From Anoxybacillus tepidamans PS2 (GTDB taxonomy: Bacteria > Bacillota > Bacilli > Bacillales > Anoxybacillaceae), in assembly GCF_000620165.1 (NCBI RefSeq), contig NZ_JHVN01000003.1, positions 177,764 through 241,763 on the forward strand: 64,000 nucleotides of DNA, written 5' to 3'. The notes beneath the pieces were generated by a model. It made no database searches. It had not been told where the DNA came from and saw only the letters and a list, made by a program, of their open reading frames with translations. Below are positions 43,178 to 52,263 of the stretch, one piece after another. Position 1 is the first letter of the stretch; every line of letters starts with the position of its first letter. A program made the translations under genes and the position numbers.

Positions 43178-44658
43178 CTGGCTTCCCCCCGTCGCTTCTT
43201 ATACTTTTGCAGCGCTTCTGCTGTTGCCTCATAGACAAGACGGCCGAGCGCTTTTCCAAGTGGTGTAACTGTCCCGGCGTACTCATACATCGGTCCCGTT
43301 TGCGAAGCGGCAATGGCCAGACAATCGGTTGACGTTCCTGTAGCTATCGTGCCTGTTTCTGGATCGACCACACCGGCATCGCATAATGCTTTCGCTTTTG
43401 CTTCAGTCGCCGTCATCATCGCCTGCACATATGCCGCTTCGGTGAGCTTCCCTTCAATGAGAACAACAATGTTAATCGTGCCAGCACACCCAATTGCTTC
43501 TGTTCGCTTCCAAGCAACAGAGGCATCGACCGCATTCCCAACTCCTGCCGTGACGATTGCAACAAGCGACACGTCCCCCTCTTTTTGGCGCACAATCACT
43601 GCATCTTCTAAATAAACCGCCGTCATCATGCCGATTGTTTGATGCACATCGAAAGAGCGGTTCCGCAAATATTGTCTCATCTCTTCTTCTGGATCATCGC
43701 AGTCATAATCTTTCGGCACGTGCCGATTAACAAAATGAGTCGCCCATTGGAATCCAGCTCCAACAACAGCGGATGACAGCACTTTCAACGGCCGAGGGGA
43801 CGCGACAACGATTTGTTCTCGATTGCCCGTAATAGTGAGAGAATCGAGAATATGTTCCTCATTCTCCTGCACAACGTTCGGCACAAAGGTAATAAGCGGT
43901 GATGCAACAACCGGATGCGCTTGGCGCCGCACGGATGCGCCAAACACGCTCTTTAACATTTCTTCTTCAATCAAATCGCTCGGCTCACCAATATTTGCGA
44001 CTTTTCCTTCATGGAGCAAAAGAAGGCGGTCGCAATACATGCTCGCCAAATTGATATCATGAAAAATGGCAATCACCGTTAATTGCTTTTCCTTTGTCCA
44101 TTGTTTCAGTTGATCAAGCAAAAGAATCTGCTGCGAGATGTCCATATGGTTTGTCGGTTCATCCAACAAAAGCAAACTTGGTTCCTGCACAAGCGCCCGC
44201 GCTAAATACACGCGCTGCCGCTCGCCGCCGCTTAAACGGTCGAGCGTTTGTGTCTCTTTGGCTAGCATGCCGACTTGTGCGAGCGCCGCGCTTACCGCCC
44301 GTTCGTCGGCATCCGTCCATTTCGCAAATAACCCACGTTGGTGCGCATAACGCCCTAGCTCAACCGTCTCTTTTACTGTATAACCGAATGCGATGTCAAC
44401 ATTTTGCGGCAAAACGGCGATCCATTGCGCCAATTGCTTGGATGAAAGCGAGGCAAGCGACACGCCGTTTAGCGTAATCGCTCCTTCTTGCAGCGGCAGC
44501 TCTCTACTTAGCAGCTTTAACAGCGTTGTCTTCCCGCTTCCGTTCGGCCCTAAAATTCCGAAAAACTCCCCTTTTTCCACTTCGAATGCCACTTTTTGCA
44601 ACACCGTTTTATCATCGTACCGATGCGATATGTCACAAACGTTTAACACTGCTTTCAC
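43174..44658 (-). CDS. Fusion of corrinoid ABC transporter ATPase (BtuD-like) and adenosylcobinamide amidohydrolase (CbiZ)
   Basis: A 494-residue two-part protein. Residues 1-260 are an ABC ATPase of the BtuD/FecE type: Walker A GPNGSGKT at 37-44, signature LSGGERQR near 143 and Walker B LLLLDEPTNHMD near 165. Residues about 285-490 match CbiZ, which cuts the aminopropanol side chain from adenosylcobinamide to give cobyric acid. Thus the import ATPase and the remodelling enzyme are one polypeptide. The start is GTG, overlapping the btuC stop by four bases. Confidence 0.9.
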   Translation of the reverse strand: MKAVLNVCDISHRYDDKTVLQKVAFEVEKGEFFGILGPNGSGKTTLLKLLSRELPLQEGAITLNGVSLASLSSKQLAQWIAVLPQNVDIAFGYTVKETVELGRYAHQRGLFAKWTDADERAVSAALAQVGMLAKETQTLDRLSGGERQRVYLARALVQEPSLLLLDEPTNHMDISQQILLLDQLKQWTKEKQLTVIAIFHDINLASMYCDRLLLLHEGKVANIGEPSDLIEEEMLKSVFGASVRRQAHPVVASPLITFVPNVVQENEEHILDSLTITGNREQIVVASPRPLKVLSSAVVGAGFQWATHFVNRHVPKDYDCDDPEEEMRQYLRNRSFDVHQTIGMMTAVYLEDAVIVRQKEGDVSLVAIVTAGVGNAVDASVAWKRTEAIGCAGTINIVVLIEGKLTEAAYVQAMMTATEAKAKALCDAGVVDPETGTIATGTSTDCLAIAASQTGPMYEYAGTVTPLGKALGRLVYEATAEALQKYKKRRGEAR

Positions 44659-45707
44659 GTCTTTCTTTTCGTTCTTTTTATAAATAAAAAGGCAAACAGC
44701 GGAGCGCCGATAAGCGATGTAATGACACCGATCGGCAGCTCCCGCGGTGAAATGATCGTCCGCGCCGCCAAATCAGCAAGCACTAGAAAAGCGCCGCCAT
44801 ACAAAAGCGACAGCGGCAAAAGAAAACGATGGTTCGGGCCGGTGACAAGCCGGATCATATGCGGAACAACCAAACCGACAAAGCCGATCGTCCCAGAAAC
44901 AGCAACAGCTGCTCCTGTCAATAGCGAAGCGCTCGTTAAAATGACCAACTTCCGCTTGGCAACATCGACGCCGATGTGCGCCGCCGCCTCTTCGCCAAAA
45001 GTAAACGCGTTCAATTCACGGTAGTTCATAAATAGCAACAAACTTCCAACAAGAAAGAACGGAACAATCATCAACGTGTAATTCCAGCCCCGCATCGCGA
45101 CGCTTCCTAGCAACCACCCGATAATTTGCCGCAACTCCTCGCCCGTCAACGCGATCATAAGCGAAATGAGAGCGCTGAAAAATGAACTAAAAATAATACC
45201 CGTTAAAATGATCGTTTCCATCGACATGCGGCGATCCGCCATTTTAGCAAAATATAAAACGAGAAAAAGAGTCGCTAATCCAAAAATGATGCTCGCTGTC
45301 GGCAATGTAAACGCACCAAGATATGCCCATTGCCAATGGAAAAATAAAACGAGGACCGCTCCAACCGAAGCGCCGGACGAAACGCCAAGCGTATACGGAT
45401 CGGCAAGCGGGTTTTTCAACATTCCTTGAAACGCCGCTCCGGCAAGCGACAGCGATGCGCCGACAAAAAAAGCGAGAACGACGCGAGGGAGACGAATCGC
45501 CATCACAATTTGTACCAAGTCATCGGGAATCGGATGTGACGGAGAAACCCCGAACCAGTGCGACAAAAAAATTTCGATAATAGTAGAAAAGGGAATCGAT
45601 AGAGAGCCTATCGATATCCCCAACAGCATGCACATCGCTGCCACGATGGCTGCGAGCGCATAAATCATTGCATTATTTAAAGACTTCCGGATAAATCGTT
45701 TTTGCAA
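44655..45707 (-). CDS. btuC: Corrinoid ABC transporter permease BtuC
   Basis: A 350-residue permease of the FecCD family with about ten transmembrane helices; it would form the membrane channel for corrinoids bound by BtuF. Family motifs are RLPRVVLAFFVGASLSLAGA and the cytoplasmic coupling region near GFVGLVVPHMIRL. The start is uncertain: a TTG at 45707 overlaps btuF by 35 bases, and an ATG at 45668 is possible. The B12 role is inferred from the operon and its riboswitch. Confidence 0.9.
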   Translation of the reverse strand: MQKRFIRKSLNNAMIYALAAIVAAMCMLLGISIGSLSIPFSTIIEIFLSHWFGVSPSHPIPDDLVQIVMAIRLPRVVLAFFVGASLSLAGAAFQGMLKNPLADPYTLGVSSGASVGAVLVLFFHWQWAYLGAFTLPTASIIFGLATLFLVLYFAKMADRRMSMETIILTGIIFSSFFSALISLMIALTGEELRQIIGWLLGSVAMRGWNYTLMIVPFFLVGSLLLFMNYRELNAFTFGEEAAAHIGVDVAKRKLVILTSASLLTGAAVAVSGTIGFVGLVVPHMIRLVTGPNHRFLLPLSLLYGGAFLVLADLAARTIISPRELPIGVITSLIGAPLFAFLFIKRTKRKT

Positions 45708-46638
45708 GTTCCTCTACCCCTTCAATAAGGCGCGGGCCTGGACGTGTCACTAAATCCGAGTTGACATCGTACACTTGTTTATTTTTAATCGCTGGGACGT
45801 TTTTCCACGCAGGACGTGCCATTACTTGCTTTGCTGCGTCTTTGACATAATATCCATACGTCGTAATAATGACATCCGGATTAAAAGAAACGGCTTTTTC
45901 TTCGGTGATCATCGGCCAGCCTTGTTGGTCGCCAGCGACGTTTTTCGCGGAAATCGCCTGCAGCATATCATCGATAAATGTGCCTTTTCCGGCTGTGTAA
46001 ATTTCCGGCGCCGGCGATACTTCCACCCATACTTTTACCGGGTGTTTCACATTTTTCGCTTTTTCTTTAATTTGTTCGAGCTTTGTTTTCATATGATTGA
46101 TAATTTCATCTGCTTTTTTGGTCGTTCCTGTCGCTTGACCGATTAATTCGATCGAATGGTAGACGTCATCAAACGTTTTCGCGTCGTTGACGACAAGCAC
46201 TGTAATTCCCGCATCTTTCAATTGCTGCAACCCTTCTTTCGAATTGTGGGCGCTTGATGCGTGAGCAAGCACTAAGTCCGGTTTGAGCGAAATAATTTTT
46301 TCAACGTTGAACTCCGTGCCGCCGATTTTTTCTTTATTTTTCACATCTTCTGGGTAGCTGTCAAAATCGCTCACTCCGACAATTTTTTTGCCTAATCCTA
46401 ACGCATAGGCAATTTCCGTATTACTAGGAATCAACGAAACTATTTTTTTCGGTTCAGATTGGATCGTTACATCTTGTCCCAATCCATCCTTTACAGTCAC
46501 TGGAAAAGCGGCTTTTGTTTCTTGCTTTGTGTCGGATTCGTTTGTTGTTTTGCTTGCTTCATTGCTGCCGCATGCGGCGATAAGGCCGAACGTCAGCACA
46601 AAAACAAGCAGCAGCGCATAGTGCTTCAGCTGTTTCAT
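45673..46638 (-). CDS. btuF: Corrinoid-binding lipoprotein BtuF
   Basis: A 321-residue extracellular substrate-binding lipoprotein. The signal peptide ends in the lipobox IAAC with cysteine 23, followed by a flexible serine/threonine-rich linker. The mature part is a class III (BtuF/FhuD-like) binding protein with DGLGQDVTI..PKKIVSLIPSNTEIAYALG. The ATG at 46638 follows AGGAGG. It is the first gene after the cobalamin riboswitch. Confidence 0.92.
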   Translation of the reverse strand: MKQLKHYALLLVFVLTFGLIAACGSNEASKTTNESDTKQETKAAFPVTVKDGLGQDVTIQSEPKKIVSLIPSNTEIAYALGLGKKIVGVSDFDSYPEDVKNKEKIGGTEFNVEKIISLKPDLVLAHASSAHNSKEGLQQLKDAGITVLVVNDAKTFDDVYHSIELIGQATGTTKKADEIINHMKTKLEQIKEKAKNVKHPVKVWVEVSPAPEIYTAGKGTFIDDMLQAISAKNVAGDQQGWPMITEEKAVSFNPDVIITTYGYYVKDAAKQVMARPAWKNVPAIKNKQVYDVNSDLVTRPGPRLIEGVEELAKTIYPEVFK

Positions 46639-46663
46639 GTCTATTCTCCTCCTGCATGTAAAA

Positions 46664-46692
46664 TAAAAAAGCTCACTCCGGATGGAATGAGC
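46664..46692 (-). terminator. Riboswitch-controlled terminator before btuF
   Basis: On the minus strand a stem GCTCATTCC / GGAGTGAGC is followed by TTTTTTATTTT and lies between the cobalamin aptamer and btuF. It is the likely expression platform: transcription stops when cobalamin is bound. Confidence 0.85.
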
Positions 46693-46787
46693 GGGAAACG
46701 ACAACATAAGGAAACGATGAGATACAGAAAAGCCCCTTGCCGTTTCGCCACCTCACCCCCCGAAGATAGGAAACATCGCGCAAAAAA

Positions 46788-46972
46788 GGCAGGTCTACTG
46801 ACTTATGCTTCATCCTACTCTGAACCTTCCCATGCGGCAAACGGCTTTCGCCATCCGACCGCACAGTGGCTGCTTCATTTCGTCCGCATTTACAGTTGCG
46901 GGGACAGTTCTGGACTTGCACCAGATTCCCTATTAAGCCTACTAGAGCCTTGCCCGTTTGGCACCTTTCTGC
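46788..46972 (-). ncRNA. Cobalamin riboswitch aptamer
   Basis: On the minus strand the conserved core is seen in order: GGTGC, GGGAATCTGGTGCAAGTCC, CCCGCAACTGTAA, a variable arm, CACTG, GGGAAGG, then GGATGAAGCATAAGTCAG and GACCTGCC. This is the B12-box pattern of adenosylcobalamin riboswitches. It controls the whole salvage operon. Confidence 0.96.
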
Positions 46973-47017
46973 GCCTGTATGCAATTGTACAAAATAATCA
47001 AACAATTGACATCTATA

Positions 47018-47046
47018 ATATTAAATCAGTGAGAAGAGTTTGGCAA
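47018..47046 (-). promoter_or_regulatory. Probable SigA promoter of the cobalamin operon
   Basis: On the minus strand TTGCCA and TAATAT are separated by 17 bases, placing the transcript start about 40 bases before the riboswitch. Confidence 0.65.
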
Positions 47047-47055
47047 TAAAAATCT

Positions 47056-47328
47056 TTATCTCTTTACCTTCAACGATTTTTGAATTTTGACGTGGATGCT
47101 GTATACTAGACGAAATAGAAGCGGAAATAGGACCGCTGAAAGCACAAAACTGGCCAGCGAGCCTAGGCTTGGGCTCGCAAACAAATAATAAGCGTTCACC
47201 AACAAGTAAAATGAATAAATAGAAAAAGCAAACCAATAGAACAGCGTAAATATTTTACTGCCTTCATCATGCTTTCCAAACATGAGCACAACCCATTTTT
47301 TTATGTCACTCACTCGAATGCGTATCAC
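47056..47328 (-). CDS. Unrecognised small membrane protein
   Basis: A 90-residue basic protein with two hydrophobic segments (about 28-50 and 55-75). The GTG at 47328 has only a weak ribosome site; an in-frame ATG at 47283 would remove 15 residues. It lies between the cobalamin operon promoter and a divergent small gene. No family was recognised. Confidence 0.5.
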   Translation of the reverse strand: MIRIRVSDIKKWVVLMFGKHDEGSKIFTLFYWFAFSIYSFYLLVNAYYLFASPSLGSLASFVLSAVLFPLLFRLVYSIHVKIQKSLKVKR

Positions 47329-47405
47329 CGTGTTCTTTAGAAAAATAAAAATATTTTTAAAAAAGGGGAATAAATGGTAAAATGAAAGTAAAAGGGGGTG
47401 AACGC

Positions 47406-47591
47406 ATGGGCTGGATCTTGCTTATCGGCAGCCTGCTTGTTTTAGGATTTGTAACGGACTGGATCGCCAAAAAACGAAATGTGCAAATCGACCCGCTAAA
47501 AGGAAATAGCCGCGCCACCGACAATGAGCGCATCTACACGGAAACATATTTGCATCATCAACGAGAAACAAACAGCCACCCTTATTTATAA
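47406..47591 (+). CDS. Unrecognised small single-helix membrane protein
   Basis: A 61-residue protein with an N-terminal membrane helix (MGWILLIGSLLVLGFVTDWI) and a hydrophilic tail rich in asparagine, threonine and histidine. GGGGGTG is 5 bases before the ATG, and a terminator follows directly. Function is unknown. Confidence 0.65.
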   Translation: MGWILLIGSLLVLGFVTDWIAKKRNVQIDPLKGNSRATDNERIYTETYLHHQRETNSHPYL

Positions 47592-47597
47592 TATTCA

Positions 47598-47634
47598 AAC
47601 AACCCGAACCGCTGGCCGATTCGGGTTGCTTTTA
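47598..47634. terminator. Convergent terminator
   Basis: A perfect 8-bp stem AACCCGAA / TTCGGGTT lies between two converging genes, with GCTTTTA on the plus strand. Confidence 0.75.
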
Positions 47635-47639
47635 TGCGA

Positions 47640-48254
47640 TCAGTTATTAATATAACGTTCAAATACATCGCTAAAATCTTTTACCGTATATTGCTTTTTC
47701 GTCTCGACAAGCCAGTTGAACGCTGTTTGCTTCAATTCTTTAAACTGCTCGGCAATGTTCCCCGGATTGCTTGTGATGCGTCCAAACACCGACGTAGCCA
47801 CGTCCAAGCTTTGCCGTGCGTACTCAAGCGCCGTTTCATTTTCATGGCAAATTTCCGCGATTTTCAGAAGCGCTTTATATAAATCTTTCACTTCTTCAAT
47901 ATGTTTTTTGTGCACATCGATTGAGTAATGCTCTGAACCAATTGTAAATTTAATTTCAACGTCCAAATCGACCGTGCCCGCCGTCTCCAGCGACACGTTG
48001 GAGATCGGGTGTTTGTAATAATCGTAGCGGCGCAGCGTCCGCTTTTTGCTTGTCGCGCTCGTTCCGTCTAAATGAATGAGCGCTCGGTTCGTAAAACAAT
48101 ACTCATCCGACTTCGACTTAATCAAAAAATAAATTTTTTCCCCGTCTTCATGCATCACATAATCGTCGGCGTCGACTTTGTCGTAATCCGCCGGCTTAAT
48201 CACCGCGCCGATGTCGCTTAACCCAAGCACATCCGCTGCCATTTTTCCAAACAT
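47640..48254 (-). CDS. PH-domain protein, YvbH-like
   Basis: A 204-residue protein with a bacterial pleckstrin-homology domain (about 1-125) and a helical C-terminal extension like that of YvbH. It has no membrane segment or signal. The ATG at 48254 follows AAGGAGG. Function is unknown; bacterial PH domains of this type often occur near membrane-stress genes. Confidence 0.75.
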   Translation of the reverse strand: MFGKMAADVLGLSDIGAVIKPADYDKVDADDYVMHEDGEKIYFLIKSKSDEYCFTNRALIHLDGTSATSKKRTLRRYDYYKHPISNVSLETAGTVDLDVEIKFTIGSEHYSIDVHKKHIEEVKDLYKALLKIAEICHENETALEYARQSLDVATSVFGRITSNPGNIAEQFKELKQTAFNWLVETKKQYTVKDFSDVFERYINN

Positions 48255-48344
48255 CAAATCTCCTCCTTTTCGTTTCTAGGAAAATTATATAATACAATGA
48301 TAAAAATATCATCCACTATTTCCCAATCAATTAACGACAATGAA

Positions 48345-48401
48345 ATGAACTTCCCCCACCTACACTTCGCTTAGAGATGGGAGACTTCTCGGCGGATTAT
48401 G
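48345..48401 (-). repeat. 57-nt palindromic element C (IS200/IS605 right-end-like)
   Basis: On the minus strand it starts with C after TTTAA (48402-48406), followed by GCCGAGAAGT, a TCCCATCT / AGGTGGGG hairpin (one wobble pair) and the end GAAGTTCAT. It is one base longer than copies A, B and D. It lies between the YvbH-like gene and bmrA. Confidence 0.78.
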
Positions 48402-48530
48402 TTAAAAACCTCCCATCTAAACAGAAAGAGAAGCGAAATATCCTTCTTTTACAATCGTTCATATTCCGTTCACAAAAATCGATTACAATACACATACAGC
48501 CAACACAATGAAAAAGGAGCAGTGAAAACG

Positions 48531-50303
48531 ATGAAAAAACAGATGCAGGAAGAAAAAGCGGATTGGCGCTCGTTCATTGCGATGATCCGGGCGACAAAAC
48601 CGCCGAAAGTGATCATGACCACAGCTCTCCTTTTAAGCTTGATTTCTTCGCTCGCTAACTTAGCCATCCCAATGTTTACGAAAAAACTAACGGATGGCTT
48701 TACGATATCATCGTTAAGCAAAACGACGATCGTCTTGTTAGTCGGTGCCTTTATCGTGCAAACGTTGGCGAGCGGTTTCTCGATTTATTTAATGAATTAC
48801 ACAGGTGAAATGATTGTTTCAAGACTAAGGGAGCAAGTTTGGAAAAAGCTGTTGTCATTGACCGTTTCCTACTATGACCATCATCGCACCGGAGAAACGG
48901 CGAGCCGCGTTACGAACGACACTTCTGTCATTAAAGGACTCATTACCGAACATATGGCCAATTTTTTGAACGGCGTCATTTCCATCATCGGCTCGATCGC
49001 GCTATTATTGTATTTAGATTGGAAAATGACGCTCGTGATGTTCGTGGTGCTGCCGCTGACAATCAGCGTCATGCGGCCGCTTGGCAGGCAAATGTTCAAA
49101 AACGCGAAACGCCTTCAAGATGAAATGGCGCAGTTTACGGCGTTCATCACACAAGTGTTATCGGAAATTCGCCTCGTCAAATTATCAAATGCCGAGCCCA
49201 GCGAATACGAAAACGGAAAGCGAGGCATTGCGAATTTATTTCACTACGGGTTGAAAGAGGCAAAGGTGCAAGCAATGATTATGCCATTGATGAGAATTAT
49301 TATGATGGTGCTGCTCGTCGTCATTCTCGGATTTGGCGGATACCGCGTGTCGACTGGGGCGATGACCGCGGGTGGACTTGTCGCTTATATTTTATACCTG
49401 TTCCAAATGGTGATGCCTCTTGCTGCGTTCAGCACGTTTTTTACGCAGCTGCAAAAAGCGATGGGGGCGACGCACCGCATTATCGCGACTCTAAGCGAAC
49501 AAGAGGAAGACTATGTGTCAGGAAATGAAGTAAAGCGCGCACCAGTGCCGATCCATGTGAAAAACTTGCATTTTTCTTACGGCGAAGAACCTGTTTTGCG
49601 GAACTTAAATTTCACTATTGAACCGGGCAAAGTCACCGCGATCGTTGGTCCGAGCGGTTCAGGCAAAACAACGTTTTTCTCGCTTTTGGAACGATATTAT
49701 GAACCGACAGACGGCATGATCACGTTGGGAAACGAACCGCTCCGTTCGTTTTCGCTCGCTGCATGGCGCCAGCAAATTGGCTACGTGTCGCAGGAAAGCC
49801 CGCTCATCGCTGGAACGATTCGCGACAATATTTGCTATGGATTGGAGCGGGATGTAAGCGATGAAGAATTGAAATGGGCCGCCGATATGGCGTACGCTTC
49901 GTCGTTCATTGAGGAACTGCCGCAAAAATACGACACAGAAGTCGGGGAGCGCGGCATCAAGCTTTCCGGCGGGCAGCGCCAACGCATCGCAATCGCCCGC
50001 GCGCTGTTGCGCAACCCGCGCATTTTATTGTTGGATGAAGCCACCTCCAACCTCGACAGCCAATCGGAAATGGCGGTGCAACAAGCGCTGCAAAACTTAA
50101 TGAAAGGACGGACGACGATCGTCATTGCCCATCGGTTGTCGACAGTCGTAAACGCCGATCAAATCATTTTTCTCGAAAAAGGGGAGATTACAGGCATCGG
50201 CACGCACCAAGAACTATTTGACAACCATCCGCTTTACCGGGAGTTTGCCACCCAGCAATTGCACATAAGTGAAGAAATGCTAAAAAACGTTGTAAAAGGA
50301 TGA
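48531..50303 (+). CDS. bmrA: Multidrug ABC exporter, BmrA family
   Basis: A 590-residue half-transporter that closely resembles B. subtilis BmrA (589 aa) along its whole length. Six transmembrane helices occupy about 25-320 and an ATPase about 345-580, with Walker A GPSGSGKTTF, signature LSGGQRQRIAIARAL and Walker B ILLLDEATSNLD. It works as a homodimer exporting drugs or lipids. The ATG at 48531 with AAGGAG upstream is preferred to a frame 132 bases longer. A two-component system follows 6 bases later. Confidence 0.9.
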   Translation: MKKQMQEEKADWRSFIAMIRATKPPKVIMTTALLLSLISSLANLAIPMFTKKLTDGFTISSLSKTTIVLLVGAFIVQTLASGFSIYLMNYTGEMIVSRLREQVWKKLLSLTVSYYDHHRTGETASRVTNDTSVIKGLITEHMANFLNGVISIIGSIALLLYLDWKMTLVMFVVLPLTISVMRPLGRQMFKNAKRLQDEMAQFTAFITQVLSEIRLVKLSNAEPSEYENGKRGIANLFHYGLKEAKVQAMIMPLMRIIMMVLLVVILGFGGYRVSTGAMTAGGLVAYILYLFQMVMPLAAFSTFFTQLQKAMGATHRIIATLSEQEEDYVSGNEVKRAPVPIHVKNLHFSYGEEPVLRNLNFTIEPGKVTAIVGPSGSGKTTFFSLLERYYEPTDGMITLGNEPLRSFSLAAWRQQIGYVSQESPLIAGTIRDNICYGLERDVSDEELKWAADMAYASSFIEELPQKYDTEVGERGIKLSGGQRQRIAIARALLRNPRILLLDEATSNLDSQSEMAVQQALQNLMKGRTTIVIAHRLSTVVNADQIIFLEKGEITGIGTHQELFDNHPLYREFATQQLHISEEMLKNVVKG

Positions 50304-50309
50304 AGAACG

Positions 50310-50987
50310 ATGGCAACTTTATTAATTGTCGATGATGACGATCACATTCGTGAACTTATCAAAATTTTATTAGAAAACGAAGGATTTGAAATATATGAGG
50401 CAACAAACGGCGAGCAGGCTCTGGCGCTCTTTGAAACCGTAAAAATCGATCTGGTCATTCTTGATATTATGATGCCCGTGCTCGACGGCTGGGAATTGTG
50501 CCGAGAGCTGCGGCGTTTTGCCGAAATCCCAATTTTAATGCTCACCGCCAAAGGGGAAACATCGCAAAAAGTAAAGGGATTTGAACTCGGGGCCGATGAT
50601 TATTTAGTCAAGCCGTTTGAACCGCTCGAGTTAGCAGCAAGGGTCAAAGCCCTATTGAAGCGCTACGGCATTGCAAATTCGCACAAAGTGCAAGCGGGGA
50701 ATCTCATGCTCGACCAAAAAACGTATACGATTACGTTTGGCGACTCGATATTCACCATCCCGAAAAAAGAATTCGAGCTTCTCTTTAAGCTCGCCAGCTA
50801 TCCGGACCGGACATTGTCAAGAGACGAGTTAATCGAGCATATTTGGGGATACGATTACGAAGGTGACGAGCGAACGGTCGATGTTCATATTAAGCGGTTG
50901 CGCGAGCGTTTTTCTGAAAAAGAGCACGGCTTTAAAATCGCGACCGTCCGCGGTTTAGGCTACCGCTTAGAGGTGTCGCAATCATGA
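50310..50987 (+). CDS. OmpR-family response regulator
   Basis: A 225-residue regulator with a receiver domain (about 1-115; acidic pocket DDDD, phospho-acceptor aspartate in LVILDIMMPVLDGWELC, lysine in LVKPF) and a winged-helix DNA-binding domain (about 130-222). It lies 6 bases after bmrA and overlaps its kinase by four bases. It probably controls the exporter in response to a membrane signal. Confidence 0.92.
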   Translation: MATLLIVDDDDHIRELIKILLENEGFEIYEATNGEQALALFETVKIDLVILDIMMPVLDGWELCRELRRFAEIPILMLTAKGETSQKVKGFELGADDYLVKPFEPLELAARVKALLKRYGIANSHKVQAGNLMLDQKTYTITFGDSIFTIPKKEFELLFKLASYPDRTLSRDELIEHIWGYDYEGDERTVDVHIKRLRERFSEKEHGFKIATVRGLGYRLEVSQS

Positions 50988-52039
50988 AAAAGCGTCCTTC
51001 GATCTTTCATGTCATATGGCGGATTCTCATTGCATTCTTTTCGCTAACTTGTTGTTGGACGATTGCTTTTTTCTTCATGAATTACTTGTACCGTCATTTT
51101 CATTATGTTCCTCCCATTTATGTGCGCGAGCTGATAAATTTTCACATCGGCCTTTTCATGATGGGTGCGGTCATCCAGTTGCTCGCTAAAATCGGGCGTT
51201 GGCGCGACAAACAGATGGAATTTTTTCATTTAATGAAAAAATCGATTGAACAGATTACCAACGGCGATTTTAATGTCAAGCTTGAAGCGGTATCTGTCAA
51301 TTCGCCATTTTATGAACTGGCGGAAAGCATCAATCGAATGGCTCGAGAATTAAATGAAATGGAACAAATGCGCCAAGAATTTGTTTCCAACGTCTCGCAC
51401 GAGATTCAATCGCCGCTCACTTCGATTATCGGCTTTGCCCATGCGCTGAAAAATGAAAAACTCAGCGCCGAACAGCGCGCCCACTATCTTCACATTATTG
51501 AGACAGAAAGCAAACGGCTGTCAAAATTAAGCGACAATCTGTTAAAGTTGACATCGCTTGAATCGGACCATCATCCATACGAGCCGAAGCGATATCGGCT
51601 TGATCAGCAATTAAAAAACATCGTGCTCGCTTGTGAGCCGCAATGGCTCGAAAAAGAACTGGAAATGGACATTTCGCTTGAGAAAACGGAAATTACCGCC
51701 GACAAAGATTTGCTCGACCAAGTGTGGATGAATTTGCTGCATAATAGCATTAAATTTACGCCGAAATATGGGACAATCTCCATTCAACTTGGCAAAAGCG
51801 ATTCAAAGGTCCACGTTATTATTTCCGATACCGGCATCGGGATGTCGGAAGAAGAAAAAATGCATATGTTTGAGCGATTTTATAAAGCCGACCGCTCGCG
51901 CAACCGCACGGGCGGGGGAAACGGCTTAGGCCTCGCCATTGTGAAAAAAATCGTTTCAATGCACAACGGAGACATCAAAGTAGAAACAGAGAAAGGCAAA
52001 GGAACGGCCATTACTGTTTCCATTCCGGCCGGCGAATAG
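50984..52039 (+). CDS. Sensor histidine kinase of the bmrA operon
   Basis: A 351-residue kinase with two membrane helices (about 11-33 and 50-68) and only a short loop between them, so sensing is probably within the membrane or through the exporter. A HAMP-like region (about 75-125), the HisKA box FVSNVSHEIQSPLTSIIG with the phospho-histidine, and the ATPase boxes (NLLHNSIKFTP, DTGIGM, GNGLGLAIVKKI) follow. It is intact. Confidence 0.92.
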   Translation: MKKRPSIFHVIWRILIAFFSLTCCWTIAFFFMNYLYRHFHYVPPIYVRELINFHIGLFMMGAVIQLLAKIGRWRDKQMEFFHLMKKSIEQITNGDFNVKLEAVSVNSPFYELAESINRMARELNEMEQMRQEFVSNVSHEIQSPLTSIIGFAHALKNEKLSAEQRAHYLHIIETESKRLSKLSDNLLKLTSLESDHHPYEPKRYRLDQQLKNIVLACEPQWLEKELEMDISLEKTEITADKDLLDQVWMNLLHNSIKFTPKYGTISIQLGKSDSKVHVIISDTGIGMSEEEKMHMFERFYKADRSRNRTGGGNGLGLAIVKKIVSMHNGDIKVETEKGKGTAITVSIPAGE

Positions 52040-52047
52040 GTTGCTAT

Positions 52048-52087
52048 TCAAGCCGCTTTCACCGTTAGAAAGCGGCTTTGTTCTTTA
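52048..52087 (+). terminator. Terminator of the bmrA two-component operon
   Basis: A perfect stem CAAGCCGCTTTC / GAAAGCGGCTTTG is followed by TTCTTTAG. Confidence 0.8.
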
Positions 52088-52263
52088 GTTAGAGAACGCA
52101 TCCTTTCCATCTCCACAATTTCACCACTTTCCATCGTCGACTACTGTAAGCAATACGCTTCTAGCAGTATGATGCGACTATAGTGAGCAACAAATTTCCT
52201 CTATCTAATTTTTCACCGCTCATTTATAATAAGTCATCGGACAAGATTTTTTACAAGGGGCTG

